This document shows positions 9,745 to 19,227 of a stretch of DNA of 64,000 bases, in pieces. The DNA lies in NCBI GenBank assembly GCA_036005845.1, contig DASYQD010000056.1, forward strand, positions 13,412 to 77,411, given 5' to 3'. The translations under genes and the position numbers were made by a program. The first letter of the stretch is position 1, and every line of letters begins with the position of its first letter. The notes under the pieces are model-generated. The model made no database searches. It had not been told where the DNA came from and was given only the letters and a program-made list of their open reading frames with translations. This stretch comes from DASYQD01 sp036005845 (GTDB taxonomy: Bacteria; Acidobacteriota; Thermoanaerobaculia; Multivoradales; JAIOJS01).

Positions 9745-9945
9745 CCCAGGCTCGTCGGGGCCCTCGGAAGCCGGTGCGAGACCGGCGCGGCCCCCGCCAC
9801 TGTGACCGGGGACGAAACCGGGACACCACTGGCGCCGGCGCACTCTTCTAGAAGAACTCTTTTAGAAGCACTCTTTTAGAAGCAGTCGCGGCGTTGGGAA
9901 GGTCCGGGAGTAGGACGATCCGGGAGCCAGGAGACCTCCCCGACG
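9745..9945 (+). ncRNA. Cobalamin (adenosylcobalamin) riboswitch
   Basis: The conserved cobalamin-riboswitch elements appear in order: GGAAGCCGGTGCGAGACCGG (9765-9784), the CGCCACTGTGACC core, CACTGG opening a variable stem, GTTGGGAAGG (9893-9902) and the B12 box AGCCAGGAGACCT (9925-9937). It stands upstream of btuB and the rest of a B12-uptake operon, the expected target. High intracellular cobalamin should shut expression. The variable stem carries an unusual triplicated A+T-rich insert. Confidence 0.93.
9842..9883 (+). repeat. Three tandem 14-bp units inside the riboswitch
   Basis: ACTCTTCTAGAAGA is followed by two copies of ACTCTTTTAGAAGC, exactly 3 x 14 bases. Each unit can form a small hairpin (CTTxTAGAAG). 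It lies in the variable stem between CACTGG and GGGAAGG, and its A+T content contrasts with the G+C-rich surroundings. Confidence 0.85.
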
Positions 9946-9951
9946 CGCCAA

Positions 9952-10069
9952 CCCGCCGCCCACGATGAACGTGCGGCGGGTCGAGCCTCTCCTCCGGGGT
10001 GCGAGGGATGGCGGTGGCGCGATCCAGCATCCACCACCCTCCACCACGCCGCGGCGGAGGGAGTGGAGG
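9952..10069 (+). promoter_or_regulatory. Riboswitch expression platform with SD-sequestering hairpin
   Basis: Two hairpins lie between the aptamer and btuB. One pairs CCCGCCGCCCACG (9952-9964) with CGTGCGGCGGG (9970-9980). The second pairs CCTCCAC (10038-10044) with GTGGAGG (10063-10069); the latter contains the btuB Shine-Dalgarno sequence. No T-tract follows, so control is probably at translation. The pairing is seen; the mechanism is inferred. Confidence 0.55.
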
Positions 10070-10075
10070 ACCGCC

Positions 10076-11971
10076 ATGAGCCTCGATCGAATCAGCAGAC
10101 GGCGGGCTGGGTCCTGCGCAAGGACCTCGTCGCGTCGCCTCGTTGCCGCGGCCGCGGTGGGCGTGCTGCTCGGCATCGGCGGCGGCGTGGCGCGCGCGCA
10201 GGATTCCGAGCCGCCCGCAGAGCCCGCTGCGGCGACGCCGGTCTACGGCGAGACGACGGAAGTGACGGCCACCGCGGTGGCCGAGGAACGCAACGACGTC
10301 CCCGCCACCGTGCGCGTGGTCGACGGCGCCGAAGCGAAGGCGCGGCAGACCGAGTCGCTCGTCGAGCTGCTCGCGACGGTCGCGGGCGCCCAAGTCTCCG
10401 CGTACGGACCACCCGGGCAGCTCGCTTCCCTGTTCGTGCGCGGCGCCGACTCCAACCAGACGCTGGTGCTGTGGAACGGCATTCCTCTCAACGATCCCTT
10501 CTCCGACGAGCTCAACTTCGCCTTCCTGCCCGCCGAGGACGTGCAGCGCGTCGAGGTGGTGCCCGGCCCGTTCAGCGCTCTCTACGGCAGCAGCGCCATG
10601 GGCGGCGTCGTGCAGGTGATCACCGGCAATGAGCGCGGCGTGCGCCTGCAGCTCGAGGCGGGGCAGCGCGACCACCGCCGCGCCTCCGTGGCCGCCGGCG
10701 GCGACCGCGGCCCGCTGCACGGCGAAGTCGCCGGCCATCGGCGCGAGGGCAGGGGCGGCACCGGCAACGACGCCTACGACAGTAGCGAGGCGTCCGGCCG
10801 CTTGCGCTGGACGCCGCGGCCGCAGAGCGAGGCGTCGCTGCTGCTGCGCTGGAACGACTCCGAGACCGGCATCCCCTTCGTCGGCTTCACGCCCAGCCCG
10901 CGCCGCCACATCGCCTGGACCGAGCGCGAGGCGGCGCTGCCGTGGAGCCACACCGCGGCGGCGTGGGAGCTCAATGGTGCGGTCTCGCAGCTGCGCTACG
11001 ACAACGCCTTCCGCGACCCCGACGACCCCTTCGGCTTCACCCGCGGCGACACCGAGTCGCGCGCCGACCGCGCGCGCGTCGTCGGCACGCGGCACTTCCA
11101 GAACGGCTGGTGGGCCGGCGGCGGCGAGTGGGAACGCGTGCGCGTCACCGACGGCGGTACCTTCGGCACCAACCTCGACGACGCGCACGAGCGCACCGCG
11201 GCGGCGTTCGGCGAGCTCCACCTCGAACGCGGCCGCCTCGCCGCCGACCTCGGCGCGCGGCGCGACGACAACGACGCCTTCGGCGGCGCCACCAGCCCGC
11301 GGCTCGGCGTCGCTCTCGCCGCGACGCCGGAGCTGCGCCTGCGCGCCAGCTACGGCGAGTCGTTCCGCGCGCCGGCGCTCGTCGAGCTCTACTACCCGTT
11401 CACCGGCAACCCCGAGCTGCGGCCGGAGCTCGGCCGCACGGCGGAGGTCGGCGCCGCCTGGCAGCGCGGTGCGTGGAGCGTCGATGTCGCGGCCTTCGAG
11501 GCGCGGCAACGCGACCTCATCACCTATGACTTCGTGGCCAGCCGCAACGAGAACGTCGGCCGCGCGCGCAGCCGCGGCGTCGACGGCGAGCTGCGCTGGC
11601 GCGGCGATTCCAGTGAGCTGCGGCTCGGCGGCATGCGGCTCGACGCCGAGGACCGCGACACCGGCGCGCGGCTGCGCAACCGGCCGCGCAGCACGGCGCA
11701 CCTCGTGGCGATCGCGCGGCCGGGCGATCTCGTGCTGTCTGCCGTCGCGAGCTGGGTCGGCGAGCGCATCAACGCCTTTCCCGAGTTCCCCTATGCTGAC
11801 ACCGTGAACCCGGCCTACGCGACGCTCGACCTCGCCGCGAGCTGGGAGCTGCGCAAGGGCATCGCGCCTTACCTGCGGGTGACGAACGCGCTCGACCGCG
11901 AGTACGAAGCGGTGCTCGGCTTCCCGGCCAGCGGGCGGACGCTGATCGCCGGAGTGCGGCTGGAGTGGTGA
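10076..11971 (+). CDS. btuB: TonB-dependent cobalamin receptor BtuB
   Basis: A 631-residue outer-membrane receptor. The ATG at 10076 follows GGAGG. A signal peptide ends near ARAQ (residues 40-42), then a TonB-box-like segment ETTEVTATA (about 59-67), a plug domain (about 75-190: VPATVRVVDG, LFVRGADSNQTLVLWNGIPLN, GPFSALYGSSAMGGVVQVIT) and a 22-strand-type barrel ending in Trp. Placement directly after a cobalamin riboswitch and before btuF-btuD-btuC supports B12 as the ligand. The next gene overlaps its stop by four bases (GTGA). Confidence 0.92.
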   Translation: MSLDRISRRRAGSCARTSSRRLVAAAAVGVLLGIGGGVARAQDSEPPAEPAAATPVYGETTEVTATAVAEERNDVPATVRVVDGAEAKARQTESLVELLATVAGAQVSAYGPPGQLASLFVRGADSNQTLVLWNGIPLNDPFSDELNFAFLPAEDVQRVEVVPGPFSALYGSSAMGGVVQVITGNERGVRLQLEAGQRDHRRASVAAGGDRGPLHGEVAGHRREGRGGTGNDAYDSSEASGRLRWTPRPQSEASLLLRWNDSETGIPFVGFTPSPRRHIAWTEREAALPWSHTAAAWELNGAVSQLRYDNAFRDPDDPFGFTRGDTESRADRARVVGTRHFQNGWWAGGGEWERVRVTDGGTFGTNLDDAHERTAAAFGELHLERGRLAADLGARRDDNDAFGGATSPRLGVALAATPELRLRASYGESFRAPALVELYYPFTGNPELRPELGRTAEVGAAWQRGAWSVDVAAFEARQRDLITYDFVASRNENVGRARSRGVDGELRWRGDSSELRLGGMRLDAEDRDTGARLRNRPRSTAHLVAIARPGDLVLSAVASWVGERINAFPEFPYADTVNPAYATLDLAASWELRKGIAPYLRVTNALDREYEAVLGFPASGRTLIAGVRLEW

Positions 11972-13002
11972 AGCTACGGCGAGGTGCCACTGCCGTCGCG
12001 GGGCTCGCGGTTGCACTGGCGTGCGCCGCGGGTTCGCTGGTCGCACAAGCGAGGCACGACGTGGGGCCCCGCCAGCCGGTGGGTATCCCACTCGCTTCGC
12101 TCGCGGGAGCCCTCCCCCCGGCGCGCCCCACGTCGTGGCTTCTACCCGCGGGCGAAGAAGTCCGGCATCCGTCCAGCGCTCGCCACACGACAGCTCATCA
12201 GACACCGCACAGGGCGCAGCGGATCATCGCCGTAGCACCGAGCGCGGCCGAGCTCGTCTTCGCCTTAGGCCTCGGCGACCGCGTCGTGGGTGTCGGCGAG
12301 TACGTAGCGTGGCCACCCGAGGCGACGAAGCTGCCGCGGCTCGGAGGGCTGCTCGATCCGCGGCTCGAGACCGTCGTCGCACTGCATCCCGACCTCGCCG
12401 TGCTGCTGCCCAGCGAACGCGAGCTGGGCGAGCGGCTGACCGCGCTCGGCGTCGACGTGCTCGTCGTACCGCACGAGACGGTGGACGACGTGATCCGCGC
12501 GGCGCGCGCGGTAGCGGCGCGCGCCGGCGTGCCGGCGGCGGGCGAGAAGCTGGCGCGTTCGCTCGAGCGCGAGCTGGAGCCGCAACCGCTGCCCGCACGA
12601 CTCGGCCGCCTCGCTCATCCGCGAGTGCTGCTCGTCGCCGAGCGCGAGCGCGGCCAGCTCGCGCAGCTCCTCCTCGCCGGGCCGCACACCTTCCTCGACG
12701 AGCTGCTGCACCGCCTCGGCGCCACCAACGCCGCGGAAGACGCGCCGCTCTCTTGGCCGCAGGTGTCGCTCGAGGAGGTGCTGGCGCGGCGGCCCGACGT
12801 CATCGTCGATCTGCAAGGTCGCAACCTGTCGCCGGCCGAGATCGCGGCGTTGCGCGCCGACTGGCAGCGCGTGCCGGGCCTGCCGGCCGGCAGCGTGAAG
12901 GTGGTGGTCGTCGCCGGCGACTGGGCGCTGGTGCCCGGCCCGCGGATGCCGATCCTCTACGGCGAGCTGCGCAAGGCCTTGCTCGCCGCGGCATCCCCGT
13001 GA
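11968..13002 (+). CDS. btuF: Cobalamin periplasmic-binding protein BtuF
   Basis: A 344-residue ABC-transporter binding protein. GTG at 11968 overlaps the btuB stop (a second GTG is at 11965). A signal peptide (about 1-28) is followed by an odd stretch of about 50 residues before the family's normal mature start, RIIAVAPSAAELVFALGLGD. LGGLLDPRLETVVALHPDLAV and the C-terminal WPQVSLEEVLARRPDVIVDL are typical of BtuF/FecB-type proteins. The odd stretch is encoded partly by a palindromic element (12055-12137) that keeps the frame. It delivers B12 to BtuCD. Confidence 0.88.
   Translation: MKLRRGATAVAGLAVALACAAGSLVAQARHDVGPRQPVGIPLASLAGALPPARPTSWLLPAGEEVRHPSSARHTTAHQTPHRAQRIIAVAPSAAELVFALGLGDRVVGVGEYVAWPPEATKLPRLGGLLDPRLETVVALHPDLAVLLPSERELGERLTALGVDVLVVPHETVDDVIRAARAVAARAGVPAAGEKLARSLERELEPQPLPARLGRLAHPRVLLVAERERGQLAQLLLAGPHTFLDELLHRLGATNAAEDAPLSWPQVSLEEVLARRPDVIVDLQGRNLSPAEIAALRADWQRVPGLPAGSVKVVVVAGDWALVPGPRMPILYGELRKALLAAASP
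12055..12137. repeat. Palindromic element inside btuF
   Basis: Thirteen-base perfect arms CACGACGTGGGGC (12055-12067) and GCCCCACGTCGTG (12125-12137) enclose 57 bases, which include a further hairpin GTGGGTATCCCAC (12079-12091) and TCGCTTCGCTCGCGG, similar to the dispersed repeats elsewhere in the window. It is translated in frame between the BtuF signal peptide and the mature domain. Confidence 0.7.
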
Positions 13003-13081
13003 GCCGAAGATCGCCGGCGATGGAGCAGCAGCGCGTGGCGCCGAACCGCACGGCCCGGACCGCGATGACAGCGTTCTCGCG

Positions 13082-13905
<824 letters not shown>

Positions 13906-13909
<4 letters not shown>

Positions 13910-14895
13910 ACAAACGCCGCGCGCTGTTGCTGCTGGCGCTCCTCTGGCTCGCCGTCGCGCTCCTCGCGCCGCTCGTCGGCAGCCGGCCGCTGTCGCTCGC
14001 CGACGTGCTGCACGGCGACCCGGCGGCGGTGGCGATCTTCTGGCAGCTCCGCGCGCCGCGCGTGCTGCTGGCGCTGCTCGCCGGCGGGCTCCTCGCGCTC
14101 TGCGGCCTCTCCCTGCAGACGCTCTTCGGCAACGCGCTGGCCGAGCCCTACACGCTCGGCGTCGCCAGCGGCGCTTCGCTGGGCGCGGCGCTCGTCTTCA
14201 CCTTCGCGCCGCGCATCACGTCGTTGGGGTTGCCGCTCGCCGCTCTCGCCGCGTTCGGCGGCGCGCTCGCCGCCACAGCGGTCGTGGTGGCGCTGGGGCG
14301 CTCGCGCGGTGCGGCAAGCGGCATGAGCGGCGGCGCCGGCCTGCTGCTCGCCGGCGTCGCCGTGGCGCTGCTCTGCCAGGCGGCGATCCTGCTGCTGCAG
14401 TACCTCACCGACGCCGCCGGCACGCTGCGCATGGTGCGCTGGATGATGGGCGGCCTCGCCGTCGTCGGCTGGCGCGAGCCGTTGTGGCTGCTGCCCTGGC
14501 TGGTTGCCGCCGTCGCCGCGCACGCCGCGCGCCGCTGGGACCTCGACCTGCTGCTCGCCGGCGAGGAGGTGGCGGCGAGCCGCGGCGTCGCCGTCGCGCG
14601 CCTGCGGCTCGCGCTCCTCGTCGTCGATTCGCTGGCGGTGGCGGCGCTGGTGTCGGTCGTCGGGCCGGTGGGCTTCGTCGGCCTGATGGTGCCGCACATG
14701 CTGCGCCGCTTGGTCGGTTGGGAACATGGCGCGCTGGTGCCCGCGTGCGTGCTCGGCGGCGGCGCATTTCTCGCTCTCTGCGACGCCGGTGCGCGCACCG
14801 CGCTGCGGCCCGCCGAGCTGCCGGTGGGCGTCGTCACCGCGCTCCTCGGCGGTCCGTTCTTCCTCTGGCTGCTGCGCGCCCGCCCGCGCGCATAG
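13906..14895 (+). CDS. btuC: Cobalamin ABC transporter permease BtuC
   Basis: A 329-residue FecCD-family permease. GTG at 13906 overlaps the btuD stop; an in-frame GTG at 13894 would add four residues. About ten membrane helices are seen, with family motifs LRAPRVLLALLAGGLLALCGLSLQ, NALAEPYTLGVASGASLG and VGPVGFVGLMVPHMLRRLVG, the last being the ATPase-contact loop. With BtuD it forms the inner-membrane B12 importer fed by BtuF; all four genes follow one riboswitch. Confidence 0.92.
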
Positions 14896-14955
14896 CGCGC
14901 TGCCCCCACCCTCCCAACCCCCTCCCCGGGTTTCATCTCACCCCTATCCCCCCCT

Positions 14956-14981
14956 CCCCCTGCCCCTCAAGGGGCAGGGGG
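14956..14981 (+). terminator. GC-rich hairpin after btuC, possible terminator
   Basis: CCCCCTGCCCCT and AGGGGCAGGGGG are perfect 12-base arms with only CA between them, 61 bases after the btuC stop. No T-run follows, so it is at best an atypical intrinsic terminator or an RNA-stabilising stem at the operon end. Confidence 0.45.
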
Positions 14982-15028
14982 CGCCGCCGCCCCACCTAGC
15001 CTGGCCAGCGCCGGTACAATCCCGCGCG

Positions 15029-15802
15029 ATGCTGCTCTACCGATTGGGACCGGAAGGCTTCTGGGCCGCCGGCGAGGACGAGCGCTCTCTGCGCTTCCTC
15101 CACAGCGACCCGCTGGAGACGGCGCCGGGCGGCTGGGAATTCGGCAACGATGTCGACGCCGCACACTTGCGCCCGCTGGCGCCGGCCGCGCCGCGCAAGA
15201 TCGTCGGCATCGGCCGCAACTACCGCGAGCACGCCGCCGAACTGGGCAACGAGATGCCCGCCGAGCCGCTCATCTTCCTCAAGGCGACGAGCGCGCTGAT
15301 CGGGCCGCGCGAGCCGATCGTGCTGCCCACCGAGAGCGCCGAGGTGCACTTCGAGGGCGAGGTGGCGCTCTTCATCGGCGCCACGGCGCGGCGCTGCTCG
15401 CGCGAGGAGGCGGCGGCGGCGATCTTCGGCTGGAGCGCCGCCTGCGACGTCACCGCCCGCGACCTGCAGAACAGGGACCGCACCTTCGCGCGCGCCAAGG
15501 GGTTCGACACCTTCTGCCCGTTGGGGCCGGCGGTTCGCCTCGGCGCGCCCGGACCAGAGGTCGAGGTGGTGACACGCGTCGACGGCAAGGAGCGGCAACG
15601 CGGCCGCGTCGGCGACATGGCGTGGGGGCCCGTGGCGCTCGTCGAGTTCGTGTCGCGCTTCATCACCCTCGAGCCCGGCGACGTGGTGCTCACCGGCACG
15701 CCCGCCGGCGTCGGACCGCTGCACGACGGCGAGACGGTGGAGGTCGAGGTGACCGGCGTCGGCACGCTCGTCAATCCGGTGCAGGCGTGGAACCGCGGCT
15801 GA
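15029..15802 (+). CDS. Fumarylacetoacetate hydrolase family protein
   Basis: A 257-residue FAH-fold enzyme. The likely metal ligands are Glu109 and Glu111 in VHFEGEVALFIG and Asp140 in ACDVTARDLQ; IGRNYREHAAELGNEMPAEPLIFLK and GDVVLTGTPAGVGPLHDGETVEVEV are diagnostic. Members are Mg/Mn-dependent C-C hydrolases, decarboxylases or tautomerases acting on oxo acids in aromatic catabolism; oxaloacetate decarboxylase or acylpyruvase activity is possible. A TACAAT box ends eight bases before the ATG, suggesting a leaderless transcript. Confidence 0.9.
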   Translation: MLLYRLGPEGFWAAGEDERSLRFLHSDPLETAPGGWEFGNDVDAAHLRPLAPAAPRKIVGIGRNYREHAAELGNEMPAEPLIFLKATSALIGPREPIVLPTESAEVHFEGEVALFIGATARRCSREEAAAAIFGWSAACDVTARDLQNRDRTFARAKGFDTFCPLGPAVRLGAPGPEVEVVTRVDGKERQRGRVGDMAWGPVALVEFVSRFITLEPGDVVLTGTPAGVGPLHDGETVEVEVTGVGTLVNPVQAWNRG

Positions 15803-15878
15803 GGAGGCGAGGCGTGCGCGATCGACGCCGCGCGGCGCGCTTCGCGCTTGCCGGCCGCCAGCGCGCGCGGATCGCGCG

Positions 15879-16025
15879 ATGATCCGCATCGCAACTGCGC
15901 TGGCGCTGTTCTCGGCGTGGATGGTGCTGCTGTTGATCGGCTCGCCGCTCGGCGCCTTCGTCTACCTGCTGCTCGTCGCCGCCCTCGTCGTCTTTCCCTG
16001 GCGCCTGCTGCGCTTCGACCGCTGA
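15879..16025 (+). CDS. Small two-helix membrane protein, DUF5670-like
   Basis: A 48-residue hydrophobic protein (MIRIATALALFSAWMVLLLI at the start, LVVFPWRLLRFDR at the end) with two membrane segments joined by GSPLGAF. The pattern resembles the lmo0937/DUF5670 small membrane proteins, where a Gly-Gly-Phe turn joins two helices. It lies between the FAH-family and HAD genes, 12 bases before the latter. Function unknown; family assignment is tentative. Confidence 0.55.
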   Translation: MIRIATALALFSAWMVLLLIGSPLGAFVYLLLVAALVVFPWRLLRFDR

Positions 16026-16037
16026 GCGCCTCCGCGC

Positions 16038-16739
16038 GTGAGCCTCGCCGCCGTCAGCTTCGACGTCACCGGCACGCTGCTCGGCCTGCCGCGGCTGGGC
16101 GAGATCTACGCCGAGACGTTCCATCGCCACGGTCACGCGGTCGACGCCTCGACGATGGCGAAGGTGGTGCTCGCCGTCTGGCAGGAGCTGTCGATCCGCA
16201 CGCGGCTCGGCGAGGACCGCTTCTCGGCACACCCGGAAGGCGCCAAGGGGTTCTGGCGCGAGCTCGTCGGCCGCGTCGGCGCGCATCTCGAGCTGCCGGC
16301 GCCGACGCCGTTCCTCGCCGCCGAGCTCTTCGAACGCTTCGCGCACGTCGAGGCGTGGGAGGTCTTCGCCGACGCCAAAGCCGTGCTGCCGGCGTTGCGC
16401 GCGCGCGGGTTGCGGCTCGGCGTGGTGTCGAACTTCGACGCGCGGCTGCCGCGGCTGCTCGCCGACTGCGGCCTCGGCGACAGCTTCGACGCCGTCGTCT
16501 ACTCCGAGGAGGTGGGCGTCGAGAAGCCGCACCCGGCGATCTTCGAGGAGCTGCTCGAGCGGCTGAAGCTGCCGGCGGAGCGCGTCCTCCACGTCGGGGA
16601 CAGCCGGCGCGACGACGTCGAGGGCGCGCGTGCGGTGGGCATGCAGGCGCTGTGGCTGACGCGCGATTCGACGCGCGGCGACTTGCGCACGCTGGCGGAG
16701 CTGCCGCAACGGCTGCGCGGCGGTTCGCTGGCCGGCTAG
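16038..16739 (+). CDS. HAD-superfamily hydrolase with DxT motif
   Basis: A 233-residue HAD hydrolase with GTG start. Motif I reads FDVTGTLL (8-15): Asp9 is the nucleophile, but the usual second Asp is Thr11, as in HDHD3-type proteins. Motif II (VVSNFD), the motif III Lys in GVEKPHP and motif IV HVGDSRRDDVEGA are intact, with a helical cap between motifs I and II. The changed acid/base residue makes phosphatase activity uncertain. It lies 12 bases after the small membrane protein. Confidence 0.85.
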   Translation: MSLAAVSFDVTGTLLGLPRLGEIYAETFHRHGHAVDASTMAKVVLAVWQELSIRTRLGEDRFSAHPEGAKGFWRELVGRVGAHLELPAPTPFLAAELFERFAHVEAWEVFADAKAVLPALRARGLRLGVVSNFDARLPRLLADCGLGDSFDAVVYSEEVGVEKPHPAIFEELLERLKLPAERVLHVGDSRRDDVEGARAVGMQALWLTRDSTRGDLRTLAELPQRLRGGSLAG

Positions 16740-16840
16740 CTCGCGAATCGCGCGGCGTGCGCCATGCGAATGCCTGCATGCGCGGTGCGGCCGCCCGCGT
16801 GGCCGCTGCCGGTGCGAGCGCGGGATACGCTTGCGCGCGC

Positions 16841-17365
16841 ATGCGCGAAGCGAAGAGTTTGTCGGCGCCGCGTCGGCACGAACCATCGCCGAGCTCGAGC
16901 TCGTGGTGGGCGCTTTCCGCGGCGATCGCCATCGCGCTCACGCTCGCCGCCTGCGACGGCAAGGAGGAGGCGAAGAAGCCCGCACCGCACCGCGGCGAGC
17001 TCGAGACGGTCGACGTGGCGCCGCCGCCCGACGCCAAGGTCGACGTCGAGCGCGACGTCAAGGAGCGCCGCCGCGCCGAGTCCTTCGCCGGCGTGCTGCC
17101 CGGCAATTTCCCGCGCGGGCTGCCGCTGCCGCCTCATTCGAGCCTCGTGGACCAGGGGCGCTCCTCCGGCGGCGCCTGGGTCGAGCTGCTGGTGCCGCGG
17201 CGTCTCGCCGCCGTGCGCGGCCCGTACCTGCAGCAGCTCGCCGGTGCCGGCTGGTCGGCGAGCGCGAACGGCGGCGATGCCTGGCAGCTTCGCCACGGCA
17301 GCGCGGCCGTGCAGCTCTCGATGCGTGCGCAGGGGCCGAGCACGCGGCTGCACGTCGCCTACTAG
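16841..17365 (+). CDS. Putative lipoprotein of unknown function
   Basis: A 174-residue protein with a long polar N-terminus, a hydrophobic segment and a lipobox LTLAAC with Cys38, so it is probably lipid-anchored. A charged linker (GKEEAKKP, VDVERDVKERRR) precedes a compact domain, FPRGLPLPPHSSLVDQGRSS to YLQQLAGAGWSA, resembling small domains that compare two states of a periplasmic load; no named family is certain. The next gene starts 62 bases later. Confidence 0.7.
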   Translation: MREAKSLSAPRRHEPSPSSSSWWALSAAIAIALTLAACDGKEEAKKPAPHRGELETVDVAPPPDAKVDVERDVKERRRAESFAGVLPGNFPRGLPLPPHSSLVDQGRSSGGAWVELLVPRRLAAVRGPYLQQLAGAGWSASANGGDAWQLRHGSAAVQLSMRAQGPSTRLHVAY

Positions 17366-17427
17366 CGAATAGGATCACCGTCTTCGCGGAGAAGACGGCA
17401 TCACGGAAACTTCGTGACGCGGACGCC

Positions 17428-19227
17428 ATGACGTTGGTGATGTTGGTGCTCGCGCAGGCCGGCTGCCTGCTCGTGCTCGCCGCGACCGCGTGGGCGGCGG
17501 GCTGGGCGACGTGGGGCCGCGGTGCTCCGGAGCGGCTCGCGCATCCACTCACGCCGTGCATCGGCCTTGCGCTGCTCGGCAGCGTGGGCCTGCTGCTCGC
17601 CGAGATGCACCTGTTCTGGTTTGCGGTCATCCTCGCGCTCGTGGTGCTCGTTCACGCCGTCGCGCTGCCGGGCTGGTGGGCGCTGCTCGCTACGACGGCA
17701 CGGGCGATCCGCCGCGCGCCGGGTCGTGCCTTCGTCGTCGCGCTGCTCGTCGTCTTTGCCGCGGCCGGCCCGTTCATCATCGCGCTCTTCCCGCCAACGG
17801 CGTTCGACGAGACGACCTACCACCTCCCTTTCGCGCGCGCCTTCCTCGCCGGCGGCGCGATGCCGTGGGTACCGGAGCTGCGCGTCGCCACCTTCCCGCT
17901 GCTCGGCGAGGCGCTGCAGGCGGCGCTGCTGTTCGGCTGGGGCGAGCGCGGACCGCACCAGATTGCGCTTCTCGCGACGCTGCTCACCACGGCATTGCTG
18001 CTGGTCTGGGGCCGCGAGGCCGACCGCACCGAGAGCGGCTGGCTCGCCGCCGCGCTCTTCCTTGGCAGCCCGCTCGTCGTCTATCTCGGCGGCACCGGCT
18101 ACGTCGATCCGCTCGTCGGCCTCTTCGTCACCGCCGCGTTCTACGCGCTGTGGCGATTCGCCACCGAAGCGCGCACAGATGTCGAGTGGCTCTGGATCGG
18201 CGGCCTCCTCGCCGGCGCCGGCGCGGCGGTCAAGTATCTCGGCCTCTATGCCCTTCCCGTCGGCGCGCTGGTGCTGCTGCTGCGCCGCCCGCCGCGCTGG
18301 CACCCGCTCTCCGTTTTTGCCGGCAGCGCCGCGACGACGATGGCGATCCCCTACGGCAACCTACTGTGGCGCACCGGCAACCCGCTCTTTCCGTTCTTCT
18401 CCGGCCTCTTCGGCAGCTCGCGGTGGGACCCCGTGCTGCCGGGCGTGCACGGCCTCTACCGCGACAGCATCGTGCTGCTGCCGTGGAACGCCGTCTTCCA
18501 CCGCGAGCACGCGGGCGGCCAGCCGCCGCTCTCGCCGGCGCTGCTGCTCGGCGTCGCGCTGCTCCTCGCCGCGGCGATTGCGGTGCCGCGGCTGCGCGTG
18601 GGCACGCTCGTCGTCGCCGGCTTCTTTCCGGTCTACCTCTACATGCCCGTCGTCTCGCGCTACCTGGTCACCGTGCTGCCGCTCTGGTGTCTGCTGGTCG
18701 CGCTGGCGATCGGCTGGGCGTGGCAGCGCTGGCGCGGCGAGCTGCTGCCGCGGCGGCTCGCGGCGCTGCTCGCGCTCGGCGTTGCGCTGCCCGGCGTCGC
18801 CTACGGCGCCTTCTATCTCGAGCAGCGGAGTGAGATCCCGGACACGCCGGCCGAGCGCGTCGCCTACCTCGCCGAAACGCACCCGGGCTACCGCGCGCTG
18901 CGGTGGTTGCAGCAGCGACGCGGTAGCCGCTACGTCGCCCGCTGCGTCGCCTGCGAGCACCTGCACGGCTTCGCTACCGGCCGCCTGCTCGGCGAGCACT
19001 TCGGCCCGTGGGCCTACTGGCGTATCGAGCGCCCGCTTCACGATCCTGCTGCGCTCGAACGCGCGCTGCGCAACGACGGCGCGCAGTACCTCCTGCTGCC
19101 ACGCGCCGCGGCCGCGGCGCTGCACGGACCAGCGGCGCGCGGCCGCTTAGCGCTCCTCTACGCCGACCCCGACTACGAGATCTGGCGCCTCGAGCCGGGC
19201 CCTGGCGCGCCGCCCGCGGGCCGCTAG
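17428..19227 (+). CDS. GT-C-type glycosyltransferase, ArnT/PMT-like
   Basis: A 599-residue polytopic membrane protein with a dozen hydrophobic helices. FDETTYHLPFARAFL (after helix 3 or 4) is the first periplasmic loop motif of GT-C enzymes that use polyprenyl-phosphate sugars; GGTGYVDPLVGLFVTAAFYALWRF and AGAGAAVKYLGLYALPVGAL follow the family pattern. A soluble C-terminal domain has a CVACEHLHG motif. It probably adds a sugar to an envelope acceptor on the outer face of the inner membrane. Its stop overlaps that of kup on the opposite strand (CTAG). Confidence 0.78.
   Translation: MTLVMLVLAQAGCLLVLAATAWAAGWATWGRGAPERLAHPLTPCIGLALLGSVGLLLAEMHLFWFAVILALVVLVHAVALPGWWALLATTARAIRRAPGRAFVVALLVVFAAAGPFIIALFPPTAFDETTYHLPFARAFLAGGAMPWVPELRVATFPLLGEALQAALLFGWGERGPHQIALLATLLTTALLLVWGREADRTESGWLAAALFLGSPLVVYLGGTGYVDPLVGLFVTAAFYALWRFATEARTDVEWLWIGGLLAGAGAAVKYLGLYALPVGALVLLLRRPPRWHPLSVFAGSAATTMAIPYGNLLWRTGNPLFPFFSGLFGSSRWDPVLPGVHGLYRDSIVLLPWNAVFHREHAGGQPPLSPALLLGVALLLAAAIAVPRLRVGTLVVAGFFPVYLYMPVVSRYLVTVLPLWCLLVALAIGWAWQRWRGELLPRRLAALLALGVALPGVAYGAFYLEQRSEIPDTPAERVAYLAETHPGYRALRWLQQRRGSRYVARCVACEHLHGFATGRLLGEHFGPWAYWRIERPLHDPAALERALRNDGAQYLLLPRAAAAALHGPAARGRLALLYADPDYEIWRLEPGPGAPPAGR

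Noticed and set aside
14896..14955. Second riboswitch or leader before the FAH-family gene
   Set aside because: C-rich low-complexity sequence without any conserved RNA motif.
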